NCBI GenBank assembly: GCA_951394045.1
Contig: OX595998.1
Location: forward strand, 1,116,001-1,180,000
From: Nitzschia sp. DOCU1
Lineage: Eukaryota; Bacillariophyta; Bacillariophyceae; Bacillariales; Bacillariaceae
Direction: 5' to 3'
DNA: 64,000 nt
The position numbers and the translations under genes are program-made. A model generated the notes under the pieces. The model was given only the letters and a program-made list of their open reading frames with translations. It was not told where the DNA came from and did no database searches. This document shows positions 1 to 11,331 of this stretch, piece after piece. Each line of letters opens with the position of its first letter. The first letter of the stretch is position 1.

Positions 1-1
1 C

Positions 2-1126
2 AAGCAGCACAAGAAGCGACAGCGACAACGACGAGGGGAACGACGCCAAGTCGCCTTGGACGAATTGTTGGACAAATTTCCTCCAACGACAACCAATATT
101 GCCGACATGTTTCAACCCATTCCTCCTCTCTTGCATGCCGAAGCCTTTTGGAGTCGTGTACCTGCCCTGTGCAATCCGACTACGGCCGTATTGGAGGAGG
201 AAACGCTAGCGAATTTGGATTTGAAAAAGTTGGAACAAAATCAACGTAACCAAGAAAAGATCAAGTGGAAACTTGCTGCCAGACAAGAACGTGGAGAAAT
301 TACCAACGAACAGCAAGTTCAACTATGGAGTCAAGTAGAACGAACCGTCAATCAAAGCAAGGACATGTCCGTATTGAGTGCTCATCGTGGTCAACGCAAA
401 GCGTGGCAAGTGGAAAATTTTGTACAATTACTGGGCGAGGTACTAGAGCCAGGAATGACCGTGATTGACTTTGGAAGTGGGAGTGGTAATTTGTGCTTGG
501 CTTTGGCTGCTTATTTTACAAAAGTACGATTTGTCTTGGTCGATCGCAATCTTTATTCGTTACAATTGGTAGCCAAACGAGCCGAAGCGTCGGGAATCCA
601 CAATGTACAAATCCAACAATATCGCTTTACACCCGACAATTTAAGTGATTATCGGCCACCACCACCACCACCACCGCCAACAACAACATCAACAAATCAA
701 GGCGATACCAACCATCAGAACAAACGAGCATTTGATCTTGGAATTGGTTTGCATTGCTGTGGATCATTCACAGACATGGTCATGGAAGTTTGTCGACAAG
801 AACAAGCCGATTGTATTGTCTGTCCCTGTTGCAATGGAGGGATAACCTCCAAAGCTATTAAATATCCTCGCAGTACCTTGTTGCAGACCTGTCTGACAGC
901 CGATGAATATCTGGGACAATTGTCACGGAGTGCCGATAATCAAAATAACTATACGGCAAAATGCTGGATTGAATACGATCGAGCGCTTTGGGCACAAGAC
1001 CAAGGTCTACAAGTGGAACTTTGGAAACTGACGCCAATGGACTGTACGCCCAAACATCATGTATTATATGTGAAACAACCACTGAAAACTATGGATCTCG
1101 TGGAATCATCATCCTCTGGAATGTAA
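2..1126 (+). CDS. GSTCD-like SAM-dependent methyltransferase, 5'-partial
   Basis: The frame is open to the left edge of the window with no start codon, so the N-terminus is missing. The visible C-terminal domain has a Rossmann SAM-binding signature (VIDFGSGSGNLCLAL) with an acidic second strand (VLVDRN). It is followed by LHCCG and CPCCNGG, the Cys-rich blocks of the methyltransferase-like domain in the GSTCD (glutathione S-transferase C-terminal domain-containing) and METTL25-type families. Substrate is unknown; RNA or protein methylation is only inference. A low-complexity loop of about eight prolines then Thr/Asn lies between strands and is probably a lineage-specific insertion. The gene ends 27 bp before the stop of the convergent ferritin-like gene. 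Confidence 0.8.
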   Translation, partial: KQHKKRQRQRRGERRQVALDELLDKFPPTTTNIADMFQPIPPLLHAEAFWSRVPALCNPTTAVLEEETLANLDLKKLEQNQRNQEKIKWKLAARQERGEITNEQQVQLWSQVERTVNQSKDMSVLSAHRGQRKAWQVENFVQLLGEVLEPGMTVIDFGSGSGNLCLALAAYFTKVRFVLVDRNLYSLQLVAKRAEASGIHNVQIQQYRFTPDNLSDYRPPPPPPPPTTTSTNQGDTNHQNKRAFDLGIGLHCCGSFTDMVMEVCRQEQADCIVCPCCNGGITSKAIKYPRSTLLQTCLTADEYLGQLSRSADNQNNYTAKCWIEYDRALWAQDQGLQVELWKLTPMDCTPKHHVLYVKQPLKTMDLVESSSSGM

Positions 1127-1153
1127 ATGGAATATCAGGAAAGTGATTAATGC

Positions 1154-3295
1154 CTAAGGCTCGAGATTGGCACAGAAGGTCTTTTGGATAATGGTCATTG
1201 CCATTTCCTCCAACAAGGAAATGGTAGCCCCTGTAGCAGCAAGCTCACGGGCTGCCACTGCTTCTTCATTGCAATCGACCATTTCTCCAAGGGCTCCGTC
1301 GTTGTTTTCAAAAAGGACGAATGGAATCAATGTACGATACACGGTCTCCCAAGCTGACTGGGCCTTTGCATCCAGCCCATACGGACCAAATTGTTTCTCA
1401 AAGGCTTGCATCAGATTCTGCGAAGTAAATACTTGGGTTTTGACGACTGAGCACACTTCCGAATCCATTTGACAGGCCCAGCGAACCGTGCGCCAAGCCA
1501 AGGCAGAATGCGTGCATTCTTCCAAGGCAATGGTTCGCATCTTGTCTTTTAGATCCGACTTGGTGGTTTCATCCAACAGAGAATTCTCAGGGAGACGAGC
1601 ATCCACGTCATAGGCAGCGACCAAGGCCGAGAGCGTCTCATCGATGCAACCTTCTTGCGCCGCAGCTACGGCAAGCGCCGTCTTGTCGGGACCAAAACTG
1701 TGAACCGAAGGCGGCACAGGTCCAGGCTCGACCGTTTTGCCTAATAGGAGCGAGGCAACTTCAAAGGACGTTTTCGCATGGCGGACTTCATCCATGGCCG
1801 CCGTCAACGCATCTTGGACCAAGGACGGAGGCGCATTATTGGACATGAGGGCAATGGTAAAGGCCGCAAATGCGGGGACCGAAGCATGCTCTCCCAAGGC
1901 ACGGTCTGCCCATTCCTGGCCCAGACCTGGATCCAACAATTGGCTGCTGCGGATAGTATCTTGTCCAGCAGCAGACCACGCGACTGGAGTGCTGGGTTCC
2001 AGCACGCACACGGAGGCTTGCAACGAATGGCCATGCACGTCCACAAAGGGACGCCCTACAAAGGGACGCGCGCATTCATCAACACTCAAGGCAGAGATCA
2101 TGTAGGTATGACTTGTGTTGTTGATAGTGGGAAAGGTAGCGTTGGTGGCGTTGAATTCCATGATTCCCACATAATCGGTGGTACAGGGGTCATTCGGGCT
2201 GGCTGTGCTGTTGAGCTCGGTAAGCATAACATCTGTCCACGATGGGATGACGGGAGAATACGGGGGGTATCATGTTGAGCGAATGGCATCAATCCTAGCG
2301 AGGTCGTCAAGCATCCGAAAGCGAGGCTTCCACTTACCTATGATGCGAAGCTTCGGCGCCGATACCTCCAAGTCGGTTGTATCTTGTGCAAAGACTCGGC
2401 GACATCCATTCACAACTATCTCGACATTGGCCGCGCAAATCTCGCCATTTGCTGCTTCCAACGATCGTCTTCCGTGGGAATGAGCCTTGGGGGACTCGCG
2501 GATGCCTAGGACCGTCCCCTCGTTTGGCGCATCGGCCTGCAAGCTGACCAAGAGCACACCCGCCATGGCTAGTACTCCCCACACCCTGAGCCATACTCCT
2601 CCTCGTTTTCCAAGCCCTCCTGCACCGTCGCGAAAGACCATGATGGTGCTGGCCAATGCCGCCATTAAAGTGATCAGTATGCCCGACTTGGAAGCGCTCG
2701 CACTATCACCAGTAGGGTTAGAGTGAGCCAAGGCATTCTCGTTCGACTCCACATCTGGTTCTTGGGGGTTGCTGGGGGCAAAGGAAGGGGAGCCGGTGGG
2801 AGGGTCTGTCGCAGCTCCTCCAAAAAGGCAGATTTGCGGGGTGTAATTCCAATAGGTCAAAAAGGACGATGGCACCAAGAAGTCGCTGTCCACCAATGTG
2901 ACATTCAATCCAGCTACGATAGAGAGAGAAATCGAATCTGTGTAAATGGCCGTGTCCCATTCCACAACCGCACTTCGATTATATTCCATGTACTCAATGT
3001 CGACGAGCACTGCATCGATGGTGGTGCAATTGCTCTTCACAATGACATAGATATCCTCCTTCTGCACGGGCGGGCCTCCGGCAAGATTCACATTGTCGTT
3101 GGATCTCAAAATGGAAACCGGAACGGGGCTAACGATTTTGAGATAAGGATCCCCAGCGTCTGGGTATCCCAACATATTGGGCACTAACTCCATAAAATTG
3201 ACGGTATTGCCCATTCCAGGATCGTCCACGACGACCCGTTCAGCATGAACGCAAGCCGTTAGTACGAGCAAGAATGATGCAGTTTGGAGCTTCAT
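1154..3295 (-). CDS. Ferritin-like-domain protein with signal peptide and membrane segments (2 exons)
   Basis: Exons are 3295-2338 and 2232-1154, with a 105-bp intron (GTAAGT...ACAG, phase 1); the product is 678 aa. The start at 3295 is chosen because it opens a clear signal peptide (MKLQTASFLLVLTACVHA); an earlier in-frame ATG would bury it. The N-terminal ectodomain has several NxS/T sites. Two hydrophobic segments follow, around GILITLMAALASTIMV and VLAMAGVLLVSL. The C-terminal half carries the four-helix diiron pattern GEHASVPAF, DEVRHA, E-G-C-I-D-E and EECTHS, which matches bacterial ferritin-like proteins with a GEHASV...DEVRHA signature. A bound diiron or other metal centre is likely; the reaction is unknown. 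The fusion with a secreted membrane part is unusual. Confidence 0.78.
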
Positions 3296-4226
3296 TTTTA
3301 GGGATTCACCGTATCTTTCTTCTGAAAATGATGAGAACATGTCATTATCATCACCGACCGCTGCTCAAAACACAGAGTGGGATTCTAGAGAACATGGTCT
3401 TGTCGCCTACTCCTTCGAAGTGCGACTTGCACTTGAGAACCCAAAACCATCGATCGTGCGAAACGCATTTTTAGCATGCTACTCGCTGAAAAATGGTGCG
3501 CGGATACGACGAAGATAACGTTGATTCAAAAAATGAGACGCCACCGTCGGTTTTAGGCTTATGTTACGCAAGCTTAGGTCACACGTAGCACAGCAAACAT
3601 TGATAGTAGGTAGTTTCTGGTCTAGAAAAGAGTAAGCCCATTTCTTCGTATCCCCGCTTGATGTGTATTCAGATGCTTTCCATTCATTTTCTGATTTCCA
3701 CATTCGGCGATGCGCCAACAAATCGTGACGGACGGTCGTTGCCATCATTGGCGGCGCCCCGCAATGCGCCAACCTAGTAGTAGCGCTCAATCCACCACCA
3801 GCAAGGCAGCACTCCTCCTGTACGTCGTCCTCATTCATGATAGCCATGACGTAGAACGAACAAGTACTCTAGCTATCATGGCCTAAGACTCCGCGGATCG
3901 TTTCCACAGACGGACCGTGCTTTGGATGATGCGCATTATCATTCTCTATGGGGTGTCGTATCTATGGTGATGCGAGTTAAGATGCCGCCGTGACAATGGT
4001 CTACGATGATGAAGGCAATGCCGCCGCGCGCCTGACAGCTTATCTCCGACTAATACGACTTAAACGACTGGACCGAATACTCCTTCGCATTTTGTCGCCG
4101 CACAAAATCTTTCCGAGACCATCATGCATGATGCGACCTTCCTTGTCTCGCGTCGCACAATCTACTTTGAAAACTACCTTGAACGATGATGGCATAATCA
4201 GAATGTACTAGAAAGAGCACGAGTCC
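3296..4226. other. Intergenic stretch, no supported gene
   Basis: This contains the promoter side of the ferritin-like gene. A 122-codon minus-strand frame (3479-3847) has no domain and no recognisable composition. No repeat or RNA gene was recognised. Confidence 0.5.
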
Positions 4227-5066
4227 ATGATGGAACGAAGACCGGGGGCGGCCGTCCAACCCAGCGACGGAAAATGGCGTGGCGCCTCTCCAACTCGGCC
4301 CCTCGAAAGCGCCATGCAAAGCCATCGGCGCTGGCTGCAAGGCTTGATCCTTTGGCGTGTGGTGACTTTGATTTTGCAAGCAATCGGTAATCCAAACTCA
4401 GCAGACAAATTTCGAGATGATAATGGTGTATTGAGTACGATTCAACTTGGAGCTTGGATTTGCTTTGCGGCTCGGCTGATGCTTCACTGGCTTTTTCAGC
4501 AATTTCCATCATCGTCAATTGGGTGGTATTCATGTTGCCGTGAGACAGCGGGGATTGTGTCAGCCACAATGTTGTCGACAGTCAAGAGTTGCTGCTGTTG
4601 GTTTGTTCGTGGCTCGTGGCGACCTCCATGGGCGGGTTGCCCGCCTTTGCATTGGCCAATGAACCAGCAGTTTACATGGGATACACACTTGCCCGCCCTG
4701 AGCGCGGCGAGGAATGCTCAAAAGTGGATATCGTGGGCATTTGAACAAGCAAAGAAGATTACTTGCTCAGTCGGTGGGTGGATTCTTGAATCTAGATACT
4801 TTTCGCAGAGCGGTAGATCGAGGGGAAGTGACCATGGTTACGGCGATACTCCAATCTATACATCAACCCAGGAACCAGAACGTTCGCTAGAGCTGGGCCC
4901 AATCACAACTGGAGTCCACCCCATGATCTCACTTGAGCCAAGCGCACGAAATGTAGGCATTTTGCACCAGACTGTTCAGGCTCCGCTCCGATCGTCGATG
5001 CAAGAGAGAGGAGAAAGCTACGATTTTACAGCAGAACACTATCGTACCGGCAACAAAAGTCTTTGA
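4227..5066 (+). pseudogene. Possible decayed or mis-spliced gene; open frame of unknown function
   Basis: A 279-codon frame runs through the region but its protein looks unnatural (rich in W, C and S). Protein-like stretches instead switch frame. One frame gives a hydrophobic segment ending in PAFALANEPAVYMGYTLARP near 4590-4740. Another gives LLAQSVGGFLNLDTFRRAVD and then EVTMVTAILQS near 4756-4880. This could be a pseudogene with frameshifts, or a real gene with introns I could not place. No family was recognised. Confidence 0.25.
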
Positions 5067-5326
5067 ACTGGTCCTTGCGAAGAGGATGGCTCCAAAGGCT
5101 GTAAAATAAATGACACTAAATCGAATATTATTATCTACGAGGGGCAAAATTACAAAGAATCGCATTTCAAGCGTCGCGCCAAACAATTTGTGAGAGTATG
5201 TTGATATTCTTGTTATTTTTATGCAGTAGCAGTATTGCAATGAAAATGGGGAAGTCGAGGTCCCCGTAAAATCCAGTTCATGATAAATGAAGGACAGTGC
5301 TGTCCACCAAAGCACCCAATGGTTTT

Positions 5327-6141
5327 TTAGGGGTTGGTGACATCGCCCTTAGCACGATATTTCGCCGCAACATCCTTGTCGACTTGCTTCAAGATGAATT
5401 CCATCGTTTCCTCAAAGTTGGGGATGTTTCGCATTTCAAACTTGGCTCCATCTCGCAAAAAGGCAACCATATCACCATCTCCAAAAAGTCTCTTGGCCGT
5501 TCGAATTTCCACAATATCGGGGTAGACAATTTCGGCCATGTCCTTGCCCCCAATGCCAGATGTAACGCGGATACGACGAGAGGTAATCTTATAGCGGACC
5601 CAGGCTTGTCGTGCCCAAGCAGCCGCAGCAGGGATAATTCCAACGACGGTCAAAATGGAAATGGTAGGAGCAATGGTCTCCGTAATAGCAGGAGGTCCCT
5701 CGTAGTAAACTTCTTCTGGAGCCAAAGTAGCAGCAGCCTTGCTAGGGACTGGTGCTGATGATCCACCCTTGCGCTTTCCTCGCTTGGCCTATAATAAATG
5801 GAGTGACAACGACAAGTAATAATGAATAATTAGCACAAAGTCAAATCAAAAGGGCAATTGTCGTTTTCATAGTTGACTAGAACACTCACCTTGGCGGCAC
5901 CTCGTCCCAATTTCTCCACCATATCAAGCGTGCTGTCATCTTCATCCTCGTCTTCTTCTTCGACAGGTTTAAAAGCAGCCTCCGATTCCTTTGTTTCTTC
6001 GGCGAATCTCGGGGTCAAGGTAATTTTGTGCGATGTCTTGGGGATCAAAGTGGCGGGAGCAAACGCTTCGGTCGTCGGGGTATTGACCGACAGCGCCAGT
6101 GCTGCGGCGACTGCAACAATACTTGTCACTCGTTTCGACAT
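5327..6141 (-). CDS. Plastid-targeted bacterial-PH-like (bPH2) membrane protein (2 exons)
   Basis: Exons are 6141-5890 and 5788-5327, with a 101-bp intron (GTGAGT...TATAG, phase 0); the product is 237 aa. The N-terminus is a signal peptide followed by TEAFAPA, the ASAFAP-type motif that directs proteins into secondary red plastids. An acidic linker and a basic KRGKRKGG patch follow. A membrane segment (TISILTVVGIIPAAAAW) precedes a small beta-rich domain with YKITSRRIRVTSG, YPDIVEIRTAKR, DMVAFLRDGAKFEMRNIP and a final helix. That layout matches the YdbT/bPH2-like PH proteins of cyanobacteria and plastids. The role is probably structural, at the thylakoid or inner envelope membrane; the exact function is not known. 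Confidence 0.8.
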
Positions 6142-6650
6142 GGTAGCTTTCTTGAAAGTAAATACAAAATGCTGGTCAGAAATAAAATGCCAGAATTGTA
6201 ATGTCTGTGGATTTGCTTTCGAAACACCTCAAGAGTCTCAAGTCAGCAAAAGAGATGACGACGATGGAGGATTTTGCCCGTCGTGTGTTGTTTGGGAAAC
6301 CTTTCTCGCTATCGTGGTTTTGCGTGGTGACGGAAATCTGCCAGATTGACACGATGGCGAACTTTGGGTACGGCGCGCCTACGTGGTTGATGAGGTCATT
6401 CGTGACCCGACTGAGAACACGTCATCGGTTTTCGGGGTATCTTTTACGGTTTTGCGACCGACGCGAACCGAACAGCTCATCGCACCTCGGCATGTGCATC
6501 TCACTTTCTTTCTCCGACGACAATCGACCATGGGTGGTAAGTCATAAATATTCTTTCACTTCTTCTGGTTGCCGACAAGCGGAGCAACTACTTATTCGTG
6601 GGTAGACAGAGAGGATTTGGCGGCAACAGTAAAATGATTGTATAGTTGCA
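6142..6650. other. Intergenic region between divergent genes
   Basis: This is the shared upstream region of the plastid PH-like gene (minus) and the small Cys protein (plus). A possible leader exon for the latter ends ATGGGTG|GTAAGT near 6531-6543, with an acceptor TATAG just before 6646. It is not decisive. Confidence 0.4.
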
Positions 6651-7241
6651 ATGAGACCCCTACTAGTCGATACTACACGCAGCAAGAACTTGACGACGAC
6701 GACGACGACGAGACCAACCGTCGAAGAATTGCATCGGACGACAAACAAGAGCCTGGGTCAAATCATGGCCGGTATTCTTTGTGCTGCTCTGATATCCGTA
6801 CCGTCTCCCTTTCCATCTCGCGCCTTAGCTCCTTTCGGCGAAATCGACAATCCTATACCCGCGTTGTCGGTCCCAGCAATGACGGCTGGAAGCTTTGGAT
6901 TGCCTCCACCAGGATCTTCTACGCCCTACTTTAGTTCCGCGGGAGCCACACGTTTGCTAGTCAATCCTTCTTCATCGTCGTCGTCCCCACGACTTTCACC
7001 CGAAATGCAAAAACAACTTGTCAAACAGAGAGCCTTGCAAGATTTTCGGCTGGAACAATGCCATGAGAGCGGTCTCGACTGGGAACAATGCTTTTATTAC
7101 GGAACCGGCAGTGGCCCTGGCAATCCCGCGGCTCCATTGACACTCCCCAACATGAATGACAACAACAGTTTGAAAATGGATGCAAGTACTATCATAAAAG
7201 CGAAGACTTCCAAGGCAAACATGAAAGTTCCAACTTGGTGA
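6651..7241 (+). CDS. Small hypothetical protein, possibly targeted (plastid lumen?)
   Basis: The product is 196 aa from the ATG at 6651. A Thr-rich start is followed by a hydrophobic stretch (GILCAALISVPSPFP) ending in SRALAP, which resembles an AxA cleavage site. Ser/Pro-rich sequence follows, then a short conserved-looking helix with two cysteines spaced in CHESGLDWEQCFYYG. The two Cys could form a disulfide. If an upstream exon adds a first signal peptide, a thylakoid-lumen location is possible; this is inference. I do not recognise the family. No intron is visible inside the frame. Confidence 0.5.
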   Translation: MRPLLVDTTRSKNLTTTTTTRPTVEELHRTTNKSLGQIMAGILCAALISVPSPFPSRALAPFGEIDNPIPALSVPAMTAGSFGLPPPGSSTPYFSSAGATRLLVNPSSSSSSPRLSPEMQKQLVKQRALQDFRLEQCHESGLDWEQCFYYGTGSGPGNPAAPLTLPNMNDNNSLKMDASTIIKAKTSKANMKVPTW

Positions 7242-7426
7242 GCCTGTGAAACGAGATGCCGATTTGACCGCGTCGTCTCACGGTTCTTGGTGACCCCGCA
7301 ACTCGTCTACTACTAGGTTACAAAATAGAAAAGGTATTGTTCGATAAAGTCTATAGTGCAATATAAAATTGTGCAGTTGTGTATTCATCGTCGTGAAGAA
7401 GTACGCAGGGATGATGCTTATTCGAC

Positions 7427-9672
7427 TCAGGCCATGACACCTCCATCGCGTCCAAGGAGCTCGATTTCGTTCTCTTGTGCTGGGCTGACCTTGTACTTGA
7501 TAAAGGACACAAACGAAAAGGCAAAACCCACCATAGCGGCCGACATGTATGTGAATGCAAGTCGCTTGTGGCATTCGACGGATTCAAAAGCTTCTTCGGC
7601 AAAAGTATCCAAAATGTAGGCTTCACACGTTTTGCACGAGCCGTAAATGTTGATGTAGGGGTAGTCGTCTTCGCCCGCCGGTGTTGACATGTCGTACGTG
7701 AGCCCCATCATGTCCTCGTCGAAAAGGTCCTCACACGCGTATTCTCCCCATGCCGAATCCCAGTCGTAGGTCCAATATTCACTGTCGAACATATCATCAT
7801 CATAGTCGTAAGTGATTTCTTCCCAGTACCAACCCTACAAAATAGACACCGGCACGCATATTGGTGAGTGTTCGGACACACGGAACAAGTCAATCTACCG
7901 CAAACGAATATCTCGGCAGGAACAGCCAGGAGACTTACATCATCCGTTCCCCAATACTCTTCGTCCATGATTTCTTCTTCGGTTTCTTCGGCTTCCTCCG
8001 ACACGACAGCTTCTTGACTCTCCGATGCAGTGCCATTTTCGATAGCTTCTTCCGCCTCCTTATATTCTTCCTTGGTTTCCACCTCTTCTTCTTCTACTGC
8101 GGCCTCTGCGTCCTCGAATTGTTCCGCTTGTTCTCCATAGGCATCCGCATTGTCCTGGTATTCGTCTTCATAGTCATTCAAAACTTCATCAATGTCTTCC
8201 TTCTCGTCTTCTAATTCCTCAACCTTTTCTTCGTCCTCTTCCACAGTCTGTCAGCAGTGGAAACAGTTTAGAGAATTGTCCAATCCAGCATGTTTTGTCT
8301 GCGCCAAGATGATCGTACCTCTGGATCCATTGCGTACTTTTCCTCCACTTCGACTTCTTCCTCTTCCACGTCAATGTAGGCTGTATTTCGTCATGTCAAC
8401 ACAAAAATGAAAAGTGAGACTCGATCGTCCGTGTCATGGTCACGATCTGCACCAAACTGCACTCACCGTCCGTATATTCCTCTTCAATCTCAAGCTCTTC
8501 TCCTTCGACTGTTTCAATGTCCTGCGAGGGTGCGTTTAGAATGATTGTCAATCCAGCAAACAAGGCTTGAGAACGATAACTCATTTTCTAGTACACACTG
8601 ACAAATGCCGCGCTTCACTTACCTCGTCGTAAATCGCTTCATCTTCTTGTTCCTCATCCTTAACTTCTTCCACCTCTTCTTCGGCTACTTCCTCTTCTTC
8701 CTTGTTCTCCAATTCGAGTTCTTCCACTTCCTTCTCCAGCTCTTCATTTTTCGCCTCTAACTCGGCGTTTGGTTGTTCCAGTTCTTCTTCTGTCATTGTA
8801 GACGTACTATTCTCACCCGCCAGAGCGTCCGCATCACCTTGGGTCGCGGGATCTTGCAAAAATCGACGACGTTGTCGTCGCCTTTGTCGACGACGCCGTT
8901 CTCCATTATTATTGTTTTGAGTAGTTTCTTCTGGATCTAGATTGACGGTACACATGGCTCCTTGTACTGTGGCTTGGCATACTTTGCCACCACTCAATGG
9001 ACAACCCCACTCTTTGCCCCACTGAACTTCCAAATCGGTTCGAGTACTCGGATCATGATCCGTATTGTTATAGTTGGATTGATCGTATCCAACAATCCGA
9101 GCGGGTCCTTCATAAATTTCTCCATTGGCCAAACTTTTAAAGGCATAAGTACAAACGCTCATGAGCGAAGCAATCAACAAAAAGAGACTCATCATCAAGG
9201 CAATTCTATCGATGCGGTGACGACGCAATTCATCTCCAATTTGAAATCTCATGAAGATACCAAAGACACACAAACTTCCCACCGCACTTGCCCATAACGG
9301 TGCTTCACTAACCACCAACAACAAATACGTCAATAAGAGCAATACGGAGACACTGCCCAGTTGCATCAACTTGAAGGAAGCCTTGACAGGACGAGGTCGT
9401 TTCTTATTGGCAGTCACAGATGTAGGACTGGATGGTTTGCTACTAGGTTCCACTTCCATGCCATTCTCTTCTTCATTCATTTCCAAGGAATGTTGTAGAG
9501 AAGCATTGACGGTATAAAAGTAGGCTGCCTTGTTGGCTTCAATGCTAATCAAAATAACGACAATCCACAAGGCCGACAAGACAATCAAGGCCACAGAAAT
9601 GCCTAAAATTGTCTCAAACAGTTGATCATAAGTCAACGTGCTCATTTGAGGATTATGAACTGTGAATGTCAT
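7427..9672 (-). CDS. Multi-pass membrane protein with long acidic coiled-coil region (5 exons)
   Basis: Exons are 9672-8623, 8521-8467, 8380-8319, 8247-7939 and 7834-7427; all joins keep frame (phases 0, 1, 0, 0). The product is 627 aa. Exon 1 holds an N-terminal hydrophobic helix (ILGISVALIVLSALWIVVILI), then three more in the middle (VSVLLLLTYLLLVV, APLWASAVGSLCVFGIF, IALMMSLFLLIASLMSV). An ectodomain-like piece with Cys (WGCPLSGGKVC, GAMCTV) and a basic run of about 17 residues rich in R follow. A very acidic Glu-rich coiled coil then spans the end of exon 1 to exon 4. Exon 5 adds a Tyr/Asp-rich piece, a CKTCEAY motif and a last membrane segment (FTYMSAAMVGFAFSFVSFI). Function is unknown. 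Confidence 0.75.
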
Positions 9673-10107
9673 GGTAGTTAGTTGGAGGGTGAATCGAAAA
9701 GAAAGATTTGCAAAATGCTAATGGTAGTTCTATGTTACTTTCCCATCATCATTGCCTCGCTTGGCTTGTGCAAAGATTTTCATCCCGCCTTTCAAGATTC
9801 AAAACTCTCGTTGATTGGTGTCACTGCCGGGTGGTGTGAAATATAAGTCTATAGCCATGAAGATGTGGATAAATGGCTCCCCCATAAGAACCCCATGCCA
9901 ACAGACCTTGGCAGGCGCGCCGTTCACGATTGCCCGAGCGACGCCACGAAATCCGAATCATCCGAACCAAAGGCTGTGACGTACGAACAGCAAAGAGGAG
10001 AGAGTTCATCTCCCTCCACCATCCCAACACACATCTGTCGAAACACAACCGCAACGACGACCACAAAACTCAGAGATTCTCATTCCATACTTCTACCAGC
10101 CGTCACC
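9673..10107. other. Intergenic region between divergent genes
   Basis: The plus frame is open upstream of 10108 (an in-frame ATG occurs at 9895), but the sequence is low-complexity and lies before a good signal-anchor start, so it is probably 5' UTR. Nothing else was recognised. Confidence 0.45.
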
Positions 10108-10971
10108 ATGGTGATTGGATGCATAGTAGTACTGGTGGTATCCTTCTTGGCGTCCCTAGCTGGTGCCTTTGTTGTTGTTGTCAACTTCCGAGGAGGAGGA
10201 GTCTGCTGTCCTGTACTACCCTCAGCCGTAGTATTACACCAAACCGCCCATTGGCAAGAATTCACAGATACCTTGTTAGACGGCGTGGAGGATGCCTTTG
10301 CCAAACAACAATGGTATTTGCCATCCATTGTAGAACGGGCCTTGATTTATCAAGATACTACCGTGAATCCCCATCAGTTGCTTCAAACCCTTGACATGTC
10401 GGCACAAACGCGAGATCAAGCCTTAAAGGCGCTGACTAGTTCGGACAGTGTAGTAGAAACTGTTCCTTCGGTATTGACTCGTGACGAATGTATTCAACTT
10501 CAAGAATATATTCAACAACATGTACAAGAAGAATTGAGTTTCGATAATGTCGATCAATGTCCCGATTGGCAAGTCAATTTGGACGTTCCAGACTTGGCGC
10601 AATTGATTGGCCCTACGGCCGTCGATCGATTGCTGCATGTGACACCTGCCGTAGCAGACTTGGTGGACTCTGACAATTTACAACGAGTCGGAGTCTTTCT
10701 ACGAGTCTATCAACGCAATCAACGACCTTGGATGCCCTTTCATTCCGATGGGAATGCTTTCACAGTCAATGTGGCCTTGAATCATGACATGGAGTTTCAG
10801 GGTGGACGATTGATGGTGTTGACCAATCATCAATTACAAGTTCTGGAACGTCGTCAAGGAGATGCGACGGTTCATCGTGGAAGTGTTTATCATGCCGTGT
10901 CGGCCATGCAAGGCACGATGGAAGAACGACGATATTCCATGATTTTATTTCTTCATTCCAAGGAAACATGA
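10108..10971 (+). CDS. 2-oxoglutarate/Fe(II)-dependent oxygenase, prolyl 4-hydroxylase-like
   Basis: The product is 287 aa from the ATG at 10108, in a strong CACCATGG context. That start opens a hydrophobic signal or signal-anchor (CIVVLVVSFLASLAGAF). The catalytic double-stranded beta-helix shows the iron triad: HxD in FHSDGNAFTVN (H212, D214), the distal His in HRGSVYHAVSA (about H261), and the 2-oxoglutarate-binding Arg in RRYSMILFLH. QGGRLMV sits at the usual position between them. Length and motif spacing fit secretory-pathway P4H-type enzymes that hydroxylate Pro or a small peptide; the substrate is not determinable. There is no intron. Confidence 0.8.
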   Translation: MVIGCIVVLVVSFLASLAGAFVVVVNFRGGGVCCPVLPSAVVLHQTAHWQEFTDTLLDGVEDAFAKQQWYLPSIVERALIYQDTTVNPHQLLQTLDMSAQTRDQALKALTSSDSVVETVPSVLTRDECIQLQEYIQQHVQEELSFDNVDQCPDWQVNLDVPDLAQLIGPTAVDRLLHVTPAVADLVDSDNLQRVGVFLRVYQRNQRPWMPFHSDGNAFTVNVALNHDMEFQGGRLMVLTNHQLQVLERRQGDATVHRGSVYHAVSAMQGTMEERRYSMILFLHSKET

Positions 10972-11331
10972 GTGAGGACCGCAACAACGAGTCGGAAAAC
11001 GGTTTACAGCTACTCCATGGAGGGCGTTTGTGTCCGTAACCCCCAAAATGCCAGAACATGTACTAGATTGCCTTTCTTGAGAAGGTAGACCTTGACTGCA
11101 GTTTCGGAAGCATTATTCTAGTGATCATGGTGGGCAGCAGCTGCTGTGTCATTGTCGTCGTTCGGTTCTTATCATGTCCATAACGAAACTTCAGCGACAA
11201 TTGTTGGCCAGAAATCGAAAAATGCAGAATAACTATCTTATGGTATGTTTGGTGGTATCATCCACCAACTCTGGGATCGCACCTTGTGTGCTCTCGAGAT
11301 TTTTAACGACGACAACGCCCGATCAGACATT
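10972..11331. other. Convergent intergenic region
   Basis: This lies between the stop codons of the oxygenase and the membrane protein. No coding potential or structured element was recognised. Confidence 0.5.

Noticed and set aside
3479..3847. 122-codon minus-strand frame
   Set aside because: No motif, odd composition, and no splice or neighbour support.
9865..10107. N-terminal extension of the 2OG oxygenase
   Set aside because: Starts at a non-ATG codon (an in-frame ATG exists at 9895) and is low-complexity; the ATG at 10108 with strong context opens a signal-anchor.
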